DNA of 64,000 nt from Phytophthora colocasiae (lineage: Eukaryota > Oomycota > Peronosporomycetes > Peronosporales > Peronosporaceae). Shown here one piece after another: positions 1 through 9,502 of the stretch (position 1 is the first letter of the stretch; every line of letters starts with the position of its first letter). The notes below the pieces were generated by a model, which saw only the letters and a list, made by a program, of their open reading frames with translations, was not told the DNA's origin and made no database searches. The stretch is taken from assembly GCA_018806915.1 (NCBI GenBank), contig JAGKQI010000037.1, positions 186,001 to 250,000 on the forward strand, in the 5' to 3' direction. The position numbers and the translations under genes are program-made.

Positions 1-243
1 GCAATGCACCACCTCGCCCTTCACGGCCGAATTGACGTATGCAGGCAAGGCAGTACCGTACAGAATGCCGAGGATGACGGTGAGGGAGCCGACAGCCAGT
101 AGAGTGATGGCCCACACCTTCGGGTTGCAGCAGCGACGTTTCTTGGGCTCTACGTCTTCAACCTTGGGGTTTACAATGGGCGATCCCTTGTCGAACTTGT
201 CGAAGTCGACGTTGCTCGGTCTCTTTGGAGTCTCTGGAGTCAT
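1..243 (-). CDS. N-terminus of single-pass membrane protein, possibly CD36/LIMP-2 type (partial)
   Basis: This is the first 81 codons of a gene that continues past the left edge. The ATG at 243 starts a hydrophilic, basic cytosolic leader ending in KKRRCCNPK, followed by one hydrophobic segment at about residues 45-68 (WAITLLAVGSLTVILGILYG). After it comes a short polar stretch (AYVNSAVKGEVV). A short cytosolic N-tail with cysteines, one transmembrane helix and then an amphipathic segment ending in a valine pair is the usual start of CD36/LIMP-2 scavenger receptors. That is a resemblance only, because the diagnostic ectodomain lies outside the window. It reads away from the neighbouring Fanzor element, about 250 bp upstream of its start. 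The membrane topology is well supported and the family is not. Confidence 0.5.
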   Translation of the reverse strand, partial: MTPETPKRPSNVDFDKFDKGSPIVNPKVEDVEPKKRRCCNPKVWAITLLAVGSLTVILGILYGTALPAYVNSAVKGEVVHC

Positions 244-360
244 GACTGGAAGCGTCTTCGAAAGGCGGAGGTGGGTGGAAGGTGGTGAATTTGCAAGTGA
301 GAGGCGTCAGGAGCAGCGTCGGAGAGGGAACCCAATGGATTAGAAGGCGGAAGACTTGAG

Positions 361-463
361 GTGGTACATGTAGATGAGCTTGATGACCCGAGATCAGCTA
401 CATGTACTATCGGTAACACAATGCGATAAGTAGTATTGCTGCTCAGAGAACACAATGCAACGA
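361..463. repeat. Inverted repeat arm outside the left Fanzor (mate at 2810-2875)
   Basis: TTGATGACCCGAGATCAGCTA at 380-400 is the exact reverse complement of 2823-2843, and CACAATGCAACGA at 451-463 is the reverse complement of 2810-2822. The two blocks are contiguous in the right arm but about 50 bp apart here. Short matches (AGATGAGCT, TACATGTA) extend outward with gaps. Confidence 0.7.
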
Positions 464-489
464 TATTATCGTTGTGCTTTTTAACATGA

Positions 490-580
490 CCGTTACAGAA
501 ATCCTAACAAAAAGCTAGCTAGCTAGCTAGCTTCTGTCGCTTCCACGCTGTAACCCGTGGTGTTCAAGCTGTTCCGGTCG
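490..580 (-). ncRNA. Candidate omega-RNA 3' region of the left Fanzor
   Basis: About 90 bp downstream of the Fanzor stop are conserved with the inverted copy although non-coding. They contain a CCACG...CGTGG hairpin, an (AGCT)n palindromic tract, and GTTACAG pairing with CTGTAAC at the very end of the module. TnpB and Fanzor guide RNAs are known to derive from the ORF 3' end and downstream flank. The RNA itself is inferred from conservation and foldability, not shown. Confidence 0.45.
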
Positions 581-2632
581 TTAATGATCCGTCGATAATG
601 ATCCAGCACAGACAAACCGGAGAATGTTGAAGGCAGCGTTGACATCTCTCCCCGCAACGTGATCACAATAGGGGCAATGAAAGACATCTCTGCTGCCGAG
701 TTTGAGGTGGAGTCTGGAGCACCGCCCACATGTCTGACTTGTGTACATCTCCGAGCAGATGACAAGGCTTTTCCCCATCAACTCGCACTTGGCCTTCAGA
801 ATCTGCCTGAATTGGAAATGCTTGAGGCCCAGCAGCAACCGGTTGAAGGTGTGGTTCCGAGCAGTACTTTTCTTCACCATATCCTTTGAACTGAAGACAG
901 GGAGGATGATAACGTCGTACATCTTCGTCAGGTAAGCTGCTGTCTGGTAATGCATCTCCTTCACGGCGTTTTTCAGTTTTGCCGTAGCGCAGTGGAATGC
1001 ACGCTTGGCTCTCGCGAACACTCGCCACTGTCGCCCGGACCGATGTCCCTTGAAGTTTTTAATGAGCGCCATCTCCCTTTGGGCATCGATGATCCTGGCT
1101 CGATACCCGTCTAGATGCTCTCTCGTTCCACGGCCGACGTGAAGGACATTTCCATTTAGATCCACTCCAGTCATGAACGCCTTAACCCCTGGGTCCAGTG
1201 CGATAACTCTGCCGTGGTAGGAGTACTCATTCGGGCAGTACGCTTGCGGGATCACGGCGTACCAGAAGCCGTTCGTGTTGGTGATCTGGATCTCGTTGGT
1301 GATAACGAGGCCCGGATCGCAGCGGATCGGGATACCCTTCAGCTTCGAGATGGATAGTAAAGCACGCTGACCCCTTCTGTGTTGAATTGTTGCGTGTGAT
1401 GCATCCTCGCAAAAGGTAAAGTAGCGTCCGTCTCTCTTTCGACTCTTGAATCGAACTTTGAACTTCTTGATGTTCCCAGCAGACAGGTTGCTAAACGCAC
1501 TCTTCACATTGCTCTCAAACTTGCGCAGCGCATTGAATCGAAAATTCTTTGGCGTTTCAAAAGCCCATTGCGGTGGCGGCTCCATCCCCTCGGGATACAC
1601 GCGCTGTTTATTCGAAACTTGAGTTACATAGAGGTCCCTCAGAGTGGCTGCTTTGGACACGTTCGTCGCTCGGAAGTGAGCCACCGCTTGATTGTAGGTC
1701 CAGCGACACGTCCCCATATAGCGTATGAGCTGTTGGCGCTGTTTGGTAGTAGGGAAAAGTCGGTATTTGCGCATGCGTGTTACCAGGAGTTTGTCCTGGG
1801 CTTTCAGCTCACGTCGTATGGCCGAAGCAGTTTCAATATCGTCTGCATTATCCGTTGCGTTGCATTTCAGGACGTTAATAGTTGCTGTGTATCCCGAAAC
1901 CTCAGCTGCTCTTTGAGGCTTGGATTCAAACGCGACTCGCTTGCGCTCATGCTTTTCTCGATCGCACGGCCACTTTGCAGTGTTGTCAAAGTTTTCTACG
2001 GAGAACAAGGACTGCGTCTGCTGGTCGGTGTTCCGTTGTTTCTGGAACGCGAACCACGGTTTCGGCTCCAAAATGTCCTCCGCAGGTAGTAAATCGTTTA
2101 GTCTCTGCGAATCAAAGAAGTCATCTAGACGGTCGATACGGTCGGCCGGGACTTTGGCTAAGAGCGGTCTAAATTCTCGCACGTGACCGAGAATCACGTG
2201 AGCAGCAACACGACCAAGCAGTTTATCTACGCGACCGTTCATCTCGCGTATCTGCAGCGCCCGCGCCTCCGGGTCTGCTTCGTCCTTTCCGTCCTCTTGG
2301 GTGTACACCTTCAATGCGTCTAACGTATTCTCGAGGTCGCCCTCGCTAGTGGTTGCGCACTCGCGTAACGCCAACCACCCGATAGTCCGCCACCTCAGAA
2401 TGGCTCTCATCCGGACAGCTAAACACAGCTTGGCGTCACTCACGTGAACGAAGATTAGGACGCGCACTTGTTGCATGATATCGCGAATGTGTCTGCGCAG
2501 GTCTGACCAGCCTGCTCTGCGTCGTGGAACCTTGCGTGGAAGAGCGTCTAGCGTGTCATCCTTCGGTAGAGGTCGGCGGTGACTCTCTCTATCGGGAGGA
2601 CGGTGGCAGGTGCTTGAGGGTGGTGATCCCAT
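581..2632 (-). CDS. Fanzor RNA-guided-nuclease-like protein (TnpB/OrfB family), intact
   Basis: An open frame of 683 codons is counted from the ATG at 2632, the first methionine conserved in both copies. The frame itself stays open to 2725 in flanking DNA. A long N-terminal extension rich in charged residues precedes the TnpB-like core. The core opens with RKYRLFPTTKQRQQL and GTCRWTYNQAV (OrfB helix-turn-helix/wedge region). RuvC-I is IALDPGVKAFMTG. The rearranged catalytic glutamate is in CSEMYTSQTCGRC, which also starts a zinc ribbon closed by CPYC. RuvC-III is GRDVNAAFNIL. The glutamate placed before the TS..C zinc ribbon is typical of Fanzors and a TnpB subset. By family knowledge such proteins are RNA-guided DNA endonucleases. 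Activity here is inferred from an intact frame and a complete D-E-D set. Antisense open frames over it are shadows. Confidence 0.85.
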   Translation of the reverse strand: MGSPPSSTCHRPPDRESHRRPLPKDDTLDALPRKVPRRRAGWSDLRRHIRDIMQQVRVLIFVHVSDAKLCLAVRMRAILRWRTIGWLALRECATTSEGDLENTLDALKVYTQEDGKDEADPEARALQIREMNGRVDKLLGRVAAHVILGHVREFRPLLAKVPADRIDRLDDFFDSQRLNDLLPAEDILEPKPWFAFQKQRNTDQQTQSLFSVENFDNTAKWPCDREKHERKRVAFESKPQRAAEVSGYTATINVLKCNATDNADDIETASAIRRELKAQDKLLVTRMRKYRLFPTTKQRQQLIRYMGTCRWTYNQAVAHFRATNVSKAATLRDLYVTQVSNKQRVYPEGMEPPPQWAFETPKNFRFNALRKFESNVKSAFSNLSAGNIKKFKVRFKSRKRDGRYFTFCEDASHATIQHRRGQRALLSISKLKGIPIRCDPGLVITNEIQITNTNGFWYAVIPQAYCPNEYSYHGRVIALDPGVKAFMTGVDLNGNVLHVGRGTREHLDGYRARIIDAQREMALIKNFKGHRSGRQWRVFARAKRAFHCATAKLKNAVKEMHYQTAAYLTKMYDVIILPVFSSKDMVKKSTARNHTFNRLLLGLKHFQFRQILKAKCELMGKSLVICSEMYTSQTCGRCSRLHLKLGSRDVFHCPYCDHVAGRDVNAAFNILRFVCAGSLSTDH

Positions 2633-2657
2633 GGAGGAGAATTGAAGACTGAGAGAA

Positions 2658-3242
2658 CGTCGAGGCACGAGTGACTTTACGATCCAACTGATACCCACTA
2701 ACGTTATCCTTCTAGTTGAACCCATAGCTCCTAATGCGACGATGGGTTCAGTGGTGCATTGAGAATCACTACGGAATCAAGTAGATTGATTCCACAGCGA
2801 ACGTGGTCGTCGTTGCATTGTGTAGCTGATCTCGGGTCATCAATTCAAGAAGCTCATCTCAACGTTGGTGGTACATGTACATGTTCACTTCGACGTCGTG
2901 TTAACGGAGCTCTATGCACGACTGGTGCCACTCACACAACTGGAATGGGTACCAAAGCTGTCATCTCGCGTGTGTTCATGGACGCGTAACCTTCCGTCGA
3001 GGCGCTGTAGCCCCGCTACATGTGCAGAAGTAGTGTTTCACACGAGTGTACTGTACACAGCTAACGAGCTCCTTGGACGGACAATAATTTAACTCGCCAA
3101 GAGAAGAGAATGCGCATCCTACTATTGATGCTGTTGATTGGCCATCACACATCAACTCAGTGCATACAAACTCCAAGTACTTCAGTATGGCGTCCTGCCA
3201 GCAGTTCAAAGAGCTCGCTTCTCCTTCTTGTCCGTATCAAAC
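2658..3242. other. Intergenic: right inverted-repeat arm and cathepsin upstream region
   Basis: The stretch holds a small hairpin (TGAACCCAT...ATGGGTTCA, about 2717-2750), the right arm of the Fanzor-flanking inverted repeat (2810-2875) and the region just upstream of the cathepsin gene. No other coding signal is convincing. Confidence 0.5.
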
Positions 3243-6200
3243 ATGAAGTTCTCCCTTGTGTCGCTCTTTCTTCTTCTACCAGAGACTATGGCCGCTCCAG
3301 TATGCGTTCGAACGTGGAAAGACCGCGAGCATTTGCACCCAAAAGTGCTCACTTTACCACCCACGACTCAGTCGGAGCTGCTGGAGCTTCAGGCCTTCCC
3401 CTCCCAATTGAATTGGTGTGATCGGGGAATGTGCACACCCTCATGGAACCAGCACATCCCGCAGTATTGCGGCTCCTGTTTCGCCCACGGGGCGTTGTCT
3501 GCAGCCCAAGACCGTATCAAAATGCTGCATAAAGCCCAAGGATATGCGGGTCCGGACGTCCAATTGGGTCGTCAGACATTCCTCAATTGCGGTCCTGCTC
3601 ATGGACTCTCGGATGGTTGCGGGGGTGGAGAACCGTCGGATGTGTTCGAGTTTATGCATCACTACGGACTACCAGACGAGACCTGTGTACCCTACAGCGC
3701 GACGGACTACAAGAAATACACGGAGACCAATGGCACTTGTCCCCCGGAGGGCTACTGCATGAAGTAGGTATCTTTTGGAGTTTCATAGGCAAAATGATTG
3801 TTAGACGGAATTTGCAGGACAGTTGCAGGACATGGAGAATGTGTTATTTTAACCAATGCTATTGTTATATGGAGTAGTTTTCATCCAATCACATCAGTGA
3901 TGTAGTTGAGCTCTGCGTTGCAGTGCCACGACGGTAATTCAGGTGAGCTGGCCTCGGCGGCGTTTACGGCTTCTTCCCGTCAGTTCTGGGACAGTGACGC
4001 TCTTCGCACACGCAGCGAAGGTTTCAACGGCTTCCTCTACGCTCTGGTGAGAGCGCCAGGTCCCGGTACGCTTTGCTTCATCCTCTACTTTGCGCATTAG
4101 GTATCGAGCATCACTAAGTCGTTTCTGTTGATTTCTGTTTGGCATATCGCGTCCATCAAGCACCCGCAGAGGAGGTATTCTTTTGATGGCGTTACCACAT
4201 TGCCACAGGACCCACAGCATTGCAACCGTGCAGTCCGGAAGTTTGAAGTCCGACGGAACTCGCCGGAAACGGCCTCCCAGAAGTATGTAGGAGTAGAAGA
4301 GATGCTATCCGTGTGGAGATCGTTCTGTTGTGGTTTTGTCGTCAACTTCTCAACCAAAGTGGAAACCCCTGCTGCTTCTAGACATCGTTTCAATGCACTA
4401 TCGAGTCCGTCAAATGTCACGACACCTGCTCCAATTGCCCGTTGCTCCAGTTCGCCCATAATATCCTTCACAGTCGCAGTTCGTGAGGCATCAATATGCT
4501 CGACGGTTTTAAGAGTTACTTCCAGTAGTGACTTCATTTCACGTAATATAGCAACATGAGGCGGTACACCCGTTGCCTGTAGACGATAACTCGTATCGTC
4601 TACACCGCAAACTTTATCGGTCAGATTTGCAACAAGAGATGGATGCTGGAATAATGGTGTCTCCAATAGCGGGTGCTTCGGCGTTAACGTCCTTCGTAGA
4701 TACGGCGCATGATAAACCAGTGAAGCTAAACAAAATTCTCCAACGTATACTAAGTGAGAGGGAAGCCCAGGAAAACGCACGCAACAGCACGTTCGATAAG
4801 CTCGTTTCGTTCAGCGAAATGCGGTGGGAGAACAGCAAATCCATGACTTCCAGTAGGAAGTACCGCCACAGTCCTTCCTACATGCATGTCTCCAGCCGCT
4901 TCGTAGCGTAGATATGTGTTTTGAACACCACCTAGTGACCATCCTGCTCTTAAATGTACAGCAGTCGACGATGGACATGCTGTCGACCCGGAAGCGCAGT
5001 ACGTTGCGGCTCCTTTCCGCATTGAATGGGTACCGAGATCATCCGCGTTCACACCACGCCGGTGTAATTCCTTTGCCGCTTCACCACCTTCTAGTAATCG
5101 CCGTAGGCATTTGCGGAAACGCTCATATTGATTAGAACCAGGAAATAGCAGGTCGCCACCATCAAACGTAGAAGTCGCCCAAAACATGGCAATAGCAAGA
5201 ACCGGGCAAATTGTTGGCTCGAACGGATTGGCGTAAATGTGTCTTGGGTCTCGAGGTCTGGATCCTTCCTGGTCATTCTTTTGGTGAGCAAAGTAAATAC
5301 AAAGAGCATCGCCACTCCACTCCATGTGACCGTGCCGAACGCCAAACGCATTAGCGGACCTGCACATTAGATTCCAAGCAATAATCATGTATGTTCGCGC
5401 AAAAATCATGTCTTTGGACGGGTGCTTGAACAATTCCTCACACAAAAAGGAGTAAAGCTGAAATGAGAGTGGGTCCTTGCCGGTTTTCGCCCGGATTTCT
5501 CCACGAGCAGCAGCGGTGGCTCGATCTCGCTTCAAGCCTTTGAAGTACTTCTGTAACTTTTTCTCTAATGCAGCCGGAATTTCTCGACCGTAGTCGCGAA
5601 ACAAATTAAAAGTCCCGCTCTGTGTGTGTTCAGTGCTGCGTAGCTGAGAGCAGTCCCATCCGCCTTCTCAAGTGTCAATAACCAAGCGCCAATGATGTCG
5701 ATGTCTAGGCTGTCAAAGATAAGTGGAGGGTTTAATTCGTCCCTGTTCAGCAGAGGTTTTATGCGTTCTCGGAGTTGTTTGATGGAGAAGCCTGACACGT
5801 CTCCAAGGCTCTCAGAAAACGCTTGAGGGATGAGTACCGGCTTGTAGAGAACAATCCACGCGATGAATCTGCAGTACGAGTTCTGGTACACTGCGCGCGA
5901 TCGAGTACTGACGGTGTTCCGCTGTATCTCCGTGACTTGCCGTGTCAGATCCTCCCAGTCAACACTTGTCATCGCGTTGCTAATAATAAAATGAACTTGT
6001 ATAGAAAACTGTATACAGAAATCACTGGACGGTTGTCCTGCAAAAGTTGTCGAAAGTGTTTATGAATCAGACCAATAGTGAGCGCCTGCTTATTTCTGAT
6101 TGTGCTGCTTTCCATTTGGATTTTGCAGGACATTTCGTCCTGTAGAAACCTGACCGATGGGTTCAACGTCCTGCAAATTCTGGAGAATGATTGTTAGACG

Positions 6201-9200
6201 GAATTTGCAGGACAGTTGCAGGACATGGAGAATGTGTTATTTTAACCAATGCTATTGTTATATGGAGTAGTTTTCATCCAATCACATCAGTGATGTAGTT
6301 GAGCTCTGCGTTGCAGTGCCACGACGGTAATTCAGGTGAGCTGGCCTCGGCGGCGTTTACGGCTTCTTCCCGTCAGTTCTGGGACAGTGACGCTCTTCGC
6401 ACACGCAGCGAAGGTTTCAACGGCTTCCTCTACGCTCTGGTGAGAGCGCCAGGTCCCGGTACGCTTTGCTTCATCCTCTACTTTGCGCATTAGGTATCGA
6501 GCATCACTAAGTCGTTTCTGTTGATTTCTGTTTGGCATATCGCGTCCATCAAGCACCCGCAGAGGAGGTATTCTTTTGATGGCGTTACCACATTGCCACA
6601 GGACCCACAGCATTGCAACCGTGCAGTCCGGAAGTTTGAAGTCCGACGGAACTCGCCGGAAACGGCCTCCCCAGAAGTATGTAGGAGTAGAAGAGATGCT
6701 ATCCGTGTGGAGATCGTTCTGTTGTGGTTTTGTCGTCAACTTCTCAACCAAAGTGGAAACCCCTGCTGCTTCTAGACATCGTTTCAATGCACTATCGAGT
6801 CCGTCAAATGTCACGACACCTGCTCCAATTGCCCGTTGCTCCAGTTCGCCCATAATATCCTTCACAGTCGCAGTTCGTGAGGCATCAATATGCTCGACGG
6901 TTTTAAGAGTTACTTCCAGTAGTGACTTCATTTCACGTAATATAGCAACATGAGGCGGTACACCGTTGCCTGTAGACGATAACTCGTATCGTCTACACCG
7001 CAAACTTTATCGGTCAGATTTGCAACAAGAGATGGATGCTGGAATAATGGTGTCTCCAATAGCGGGTGCTTCGGCGTTAACGTCCTTCGTAGATACGGCG
7101 CATGATAAACCAGTGAAGCTAAACAAAATTCTCCAACGTATACTAAGTGAGAGGGAAGCCCAGGAAAAACGCACGCAACAGCACGTTCGATAAGCTCGTT
7201 TCGTTCAGCGAAATGCGGTGGGAGAACAGCAAATCCATGACTTCCAGTAGGAAGTCCCGCCACAGTCCTTCCTACATGCATGTCTCCAGCCGCTTCGTAG
7301 CGTAGATATGTGTTTTGAACACCACCTAGTGACCATCCTGCTCTTAAATGTACAGCAGTCGACGATGGACATGCTGTCGACCCGGAAGCGCAGTACGTTG
7401 CGGCTCCTTTCCGCATTGAATGGGTACCGAGATCATCCGCGTTCACACCACGCCGGTGTAATTCCTTTGCCGCTTCACCACCTTCTAGTAATCGCCGTAG
7501 GCATTTGCGGAAACGCTCATATTGATTAGAACCAGGAAATAGCAGGTCGCCACCATCAAACGTAGAAGTCGCCCAAAACATGGCAATAGCAAGAACCGGG
7601 CAAATTGTTGGCTCGAACGGATTGGCGTAAATGTGTCTTGGGTCTCGAGGTCTGGATCCTTCCTGGTCATTCTTTTGGTGAGCAAAGTAAATACAAAGAG
7701 CATCGCCACTCCACTCCATGTGACCGTGCCGAACGCCAAACGCATTAGCGGACCTGCACATTAGATTCCAAGCAATAATCATGTATGTTCGCGCAAAAAT
7801 CATGTCTTTGGACGGGTGCTTGAACAATTCCTCACACAAAAAGGAGTAAAGCTGAAATGAGAGTGGGTCCTTGCCGGTTTTCGCCCGGATTTCTCCACGA
7901 GCAGCAGCGGTGGCTCGATCTCGCTTCAAGCCTTTGAAGTACTTCTGTAACTTTTTCTCTAATGCAGCCGGAATTTCTCGACCGTAGTCGCGAAACAAAT
8001 TAAAAAGTCCCGCTCTGTGTGTGTTCAGTGCTGCGTAGCTGAGAGCAGTCCCATCCGCCTTCTCAAGTGTCAATAACCAAGCGCCAATGATGTCGATGTC
8101 TAGGCTGTCAAAGATAAGTGGAGGGTTTAATTCGTCCCTGTTCAGCAGAGGTTTTATGCGTTCTCGGAGTTGTTTGATGGAGAAGCCTGACACGTCTCCA
8201 AGGCTCTCAGAAAACGCTTGAGGGATGAGTACCGGCTTGTAGAGAACAATCCACGCGATGAATCTGCAGTACGAGTTCTGGTACACTGCGCGCGATCGAG
8301 TACTGACGGTGTTCCGCTGTATCTCCGTGACTTGCCGTGTCAGATCCTCCCAGTCAACACTTGTCATCGCGTTGCTAATAATAAAATGAACTTGTATAGA
8401 AAACTGTATACAGAAATCACTGGACGGTTGTCCTGCAAAAGTTGTCGAAAGTGTTTATGAATCAGACCAATAGTGAGCGCCTGCTTATTTCTGATTGTGC
8501 TGCTTTCCATTTGGATTTTGCAGGACATTTCGTCCTGTAGAAACCTGACCGATGGGTTCAACGTCCTGCAAATTCTGGAGAATGCTAACTTTTTGCTATG
8601 TTGTAGCTGTATTACGACGCCAGACCATCCTCAAGGCCCCCACTGCTTCCCAGTAGAAACGGTAGTACGTTACCGCGCTGCAGAGTACGGAAGAGTATCG
8701 GGTGAACACGCTATGATGAAGGAACTGCTAAATGGTCCCATCACTTGCGGCATTGCCTGCAGTGACGAGTTTGTGTTCAACTACTCGGCGGGTGTTTTCC
8801 AGGATAAAACTGGATTTCTGGACATTGACCACGACGTGGAGATTGTCGGGTGGGGGGAAGAAGCCGATGGGACCAAGTACTGGAACGTCCGCAACTCATG
8901 GGGAACGTATTGGGGCATGCAGGGATTTTTCAAGATCGTTCGTGGTGTGAACAATCTTGGCATCGAGTCTGATTGTCACTGGGTGCGACCCGATATTTCC
9001 GATGAAAAGTTGGTTTTCTCCAAGACAACACCGCTATATGGGGGTTCGCTGTGGGGAATTGTGCCATTTGCTAAGGACGCCGCGACGTCACACCCGATCA
9101 ACACGACGGCGGATGTTGTGCTCAGCAATTTACCTCTACAGTCTGAAGAGCTTTCAGAAGGTGTAGTATCGCTGCACGTGACTGTAACGAAGGAAATCGA

Positions 9201-9345
9201 AGTGGAAGAATCTACTGGCGGACAGGACGACAGCTTCGGATTGTCGCTCTTCGCGCTCGCGGCGGCCTTCATCATGTTCGGGATGTTCGTCAGCAAATTG
9301 GTGACGCGTTTTTCGCGGAATGAGACGTACAACCGCCTGGTTTAA
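3243..9345 (+). CDS. Cathepsin X/Z-like papain-family protease with C-terminal membrane anchor
   Basis: The CDS is join(3243..3763, 8607..9345), about 419 residues. The start ATG opens a signal peptide (MKFSLVSLFLLLPE), then a short propeptide, as in cathepsin X. The mature part has HIPQYCGSCFAHGA with the catalytic cysteine (the residue after it is Phe rather than the usual Trp), DIDHDVEIVGWG with the catalytic histidine, and VRNSWGTYWG with the catalytic asparagine. After the protease comes a spacer of about 90 residues and one transmembrane helix (LSLFALAAAFIMFGMFVSK), then a short basic tail ending near RFSRNETYNRLV. It is therefore predicted as a type I endolysosomal or surface cysteine protease. 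The intron (3764-8606) is about 4.8 kb only because two Crypton elements lie inside it. Without them it would be about 55 bp with normal GTAGGT and TTGTAG ends. Splicing out the insert restores an intact frame. Confidence 0.85.
3797..6189 (-). mobile_element. Crypton (tyrosine-recombinase transposon), tandem copy 1
   Basis: This 2393-bp unit begins ATTGTTAGACGG and ends GGAGAATG, preceded by AATG at 3793-3796. It is nearly identical to copy 2, which follows with no gap. Each unit has a 13-bp arm GAATTTGCAGGAC near its left end (3808-3820) and the inverse GTCCTGCAAATTC near its right end (6168-6180). Extra GCAGGAC motifs lie just inside both ends. The lack of long terminal repeats, a possible 4-bp flanking match and the encoded tyrosine recombinase fit Cryptons, which are known in oomycetes. 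Confidence 0.85.
3939..5972 (-). pseudogene. Crypton tyrosine recombinase, copy 1, frameshifted
   Basis: This is the same protein as in copy 2, but broken by single-base losses in homopolymers: an A near 5607, an A near 4772 and a C near 4277. The three open pieces are 5972-5565, 5604-4750 and 4780-4097 (the last frame is then taken over by 4220-3939). The recombinase active-site region lies in the middle piece and is unchanged in sequence. The base lost near 6963 in copy 2 is present here, so neither copy is fully intact. All breaks are one-base homopolymer changes, so sequencing or assembly error is a real alternative to decay. Confidence 0.75.
6168..6213. other. Lox-like recombination site at the Crypton-Crypton junction
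   Basis: Two 13-bp arms in perfect inverted orientation (GTCCTGCAAATTC at 6168-6180 and GAATTTGCAGGAC at 6201-6213) flank a 20-bp spacer that contains the AATG core (6186-6189). This geometry matches tyrosine-recombinase sites such as loxP and FRT. Each outer element end carries only one arm. The site exists because the copies are head-to-tail, and it equals the junction expected in a circular Crypton intermediate. Confidence 0.7.
6190..8584 (-). mobile_element. Crypton, tandem copy 2
   Basis: This 2395-bp unit is directly repeated with copy 1. Its right end GGAGAATG at 8584 abuts the host intron tail CTAACTTTTTGC, which supplies the branch-site-like CTAAC. Arms are at 6201-6213 and 8563-8575. 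It differs from copy 1 by a handful of one-base indels and a few substitutions, so the duplication is recent. Confidence 0.85.
6332..8367 (-). pseudogene. Crypton tyrosine recombinase, copy 2 (catalytic part open, C-terminus frameshifted)
   Basis: The ATG at 8367 opens a 479-residue frame that includes the whole catalytic domain: an N-terminal SAM-like core-binding domain (about 1-150), arginine box I (Arg205 in NLMCRSANAFGVR), HxxR box II (His316/Arg319 in GTHSMRKGAA), Trp345 in RAGWSLGG, and the nucleophile region NTYLRYEAAGD (Tyr354 or Tyr357). A one-base C loss near 6963 shifts the frame. The original C-terminus continues in 7003-6332 and ends in a basic cluster RSRKRRRG, a likely nuclear-localisation or DNA-binding tail. 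The family integrates by site-specific recombination without a DDE reaction. The protein could still work if the C-terminal part is dispensable, which is not known. Confidence 0.8.
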
Positions 9346-9384
9346 GCGGAGTTGTAGCAAGATTTCGGATAGACGGGTAAATCG

Positions 9385-9502
9385 GAGTGTTTAATGGCCT
9401 GTATTACAATGCACACACCTTACCATTTCGCATTCCATTCGTGCTGCGGCAGGTGCTTAAAAAACAACTTTACTTCCATGCCATGATCCATCGATAGCTC
9501 TT
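9385..9502. repeat. Inverted copy of the MCU 3' end (mate at 14397-14506)
   Basis: About 115 bp, including TCGCATTCCATTCGTGCTGC and the run GCTTAAAAAACAACTTTAC, are nearly identical to the reverse complement of the last bases and 3' flank of the uniporter gene. It sits between the cathepsin stop and the kinase remnant and replaces the expected 5' end of the kinase. Confidence 0.85.

Larger units (their letters stand above)
490..2657 (-). mobile_element. Fanzor (eukaryotic TnpB-like) element, left copy
   Basis: The limits are set by where this copy and its inverted sister at 12222-14371 stop matching. The shared block starts at TCTCTCAGTC on the 5' side and ends at CTGTAACGG on the 3' side. 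It consists of the Fanzor coding region and about 90 bp of conserved non-coding 3' sequence. No terminal inverted repeat of its own is visible at the module edges, as expected for IS200/IS605-like or hitch-hiking Fanzor modules. A larger imperfect inverted repeat surrounds it (about 361-463 and 2810-2875). Confidence 0.75.

Noticed and set aside
1568..2186. Open frames antisense to the left Fanzor (and 12692-13297 in the right copy)
   Set aside because: They mirror the Fanzor coding sequence, change with its indels, and encode low-complexity Ser/Arg-rich products.
490..2657. Bacterial IS605 contamination
   Set aside because: The flanks are oomycete genes with introns, a second copy lies nearby, and the Glu placement and long N-terminal extension fit eukaryotic Fanzors.
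3797..8584. Phage or prophage integrase in tandem
   Set aside because: The recombinase has Crypton-like sequence and a basic nuclear-type tail, sits in a spliceable eukaryotic intron, and no phage genes accompany it.
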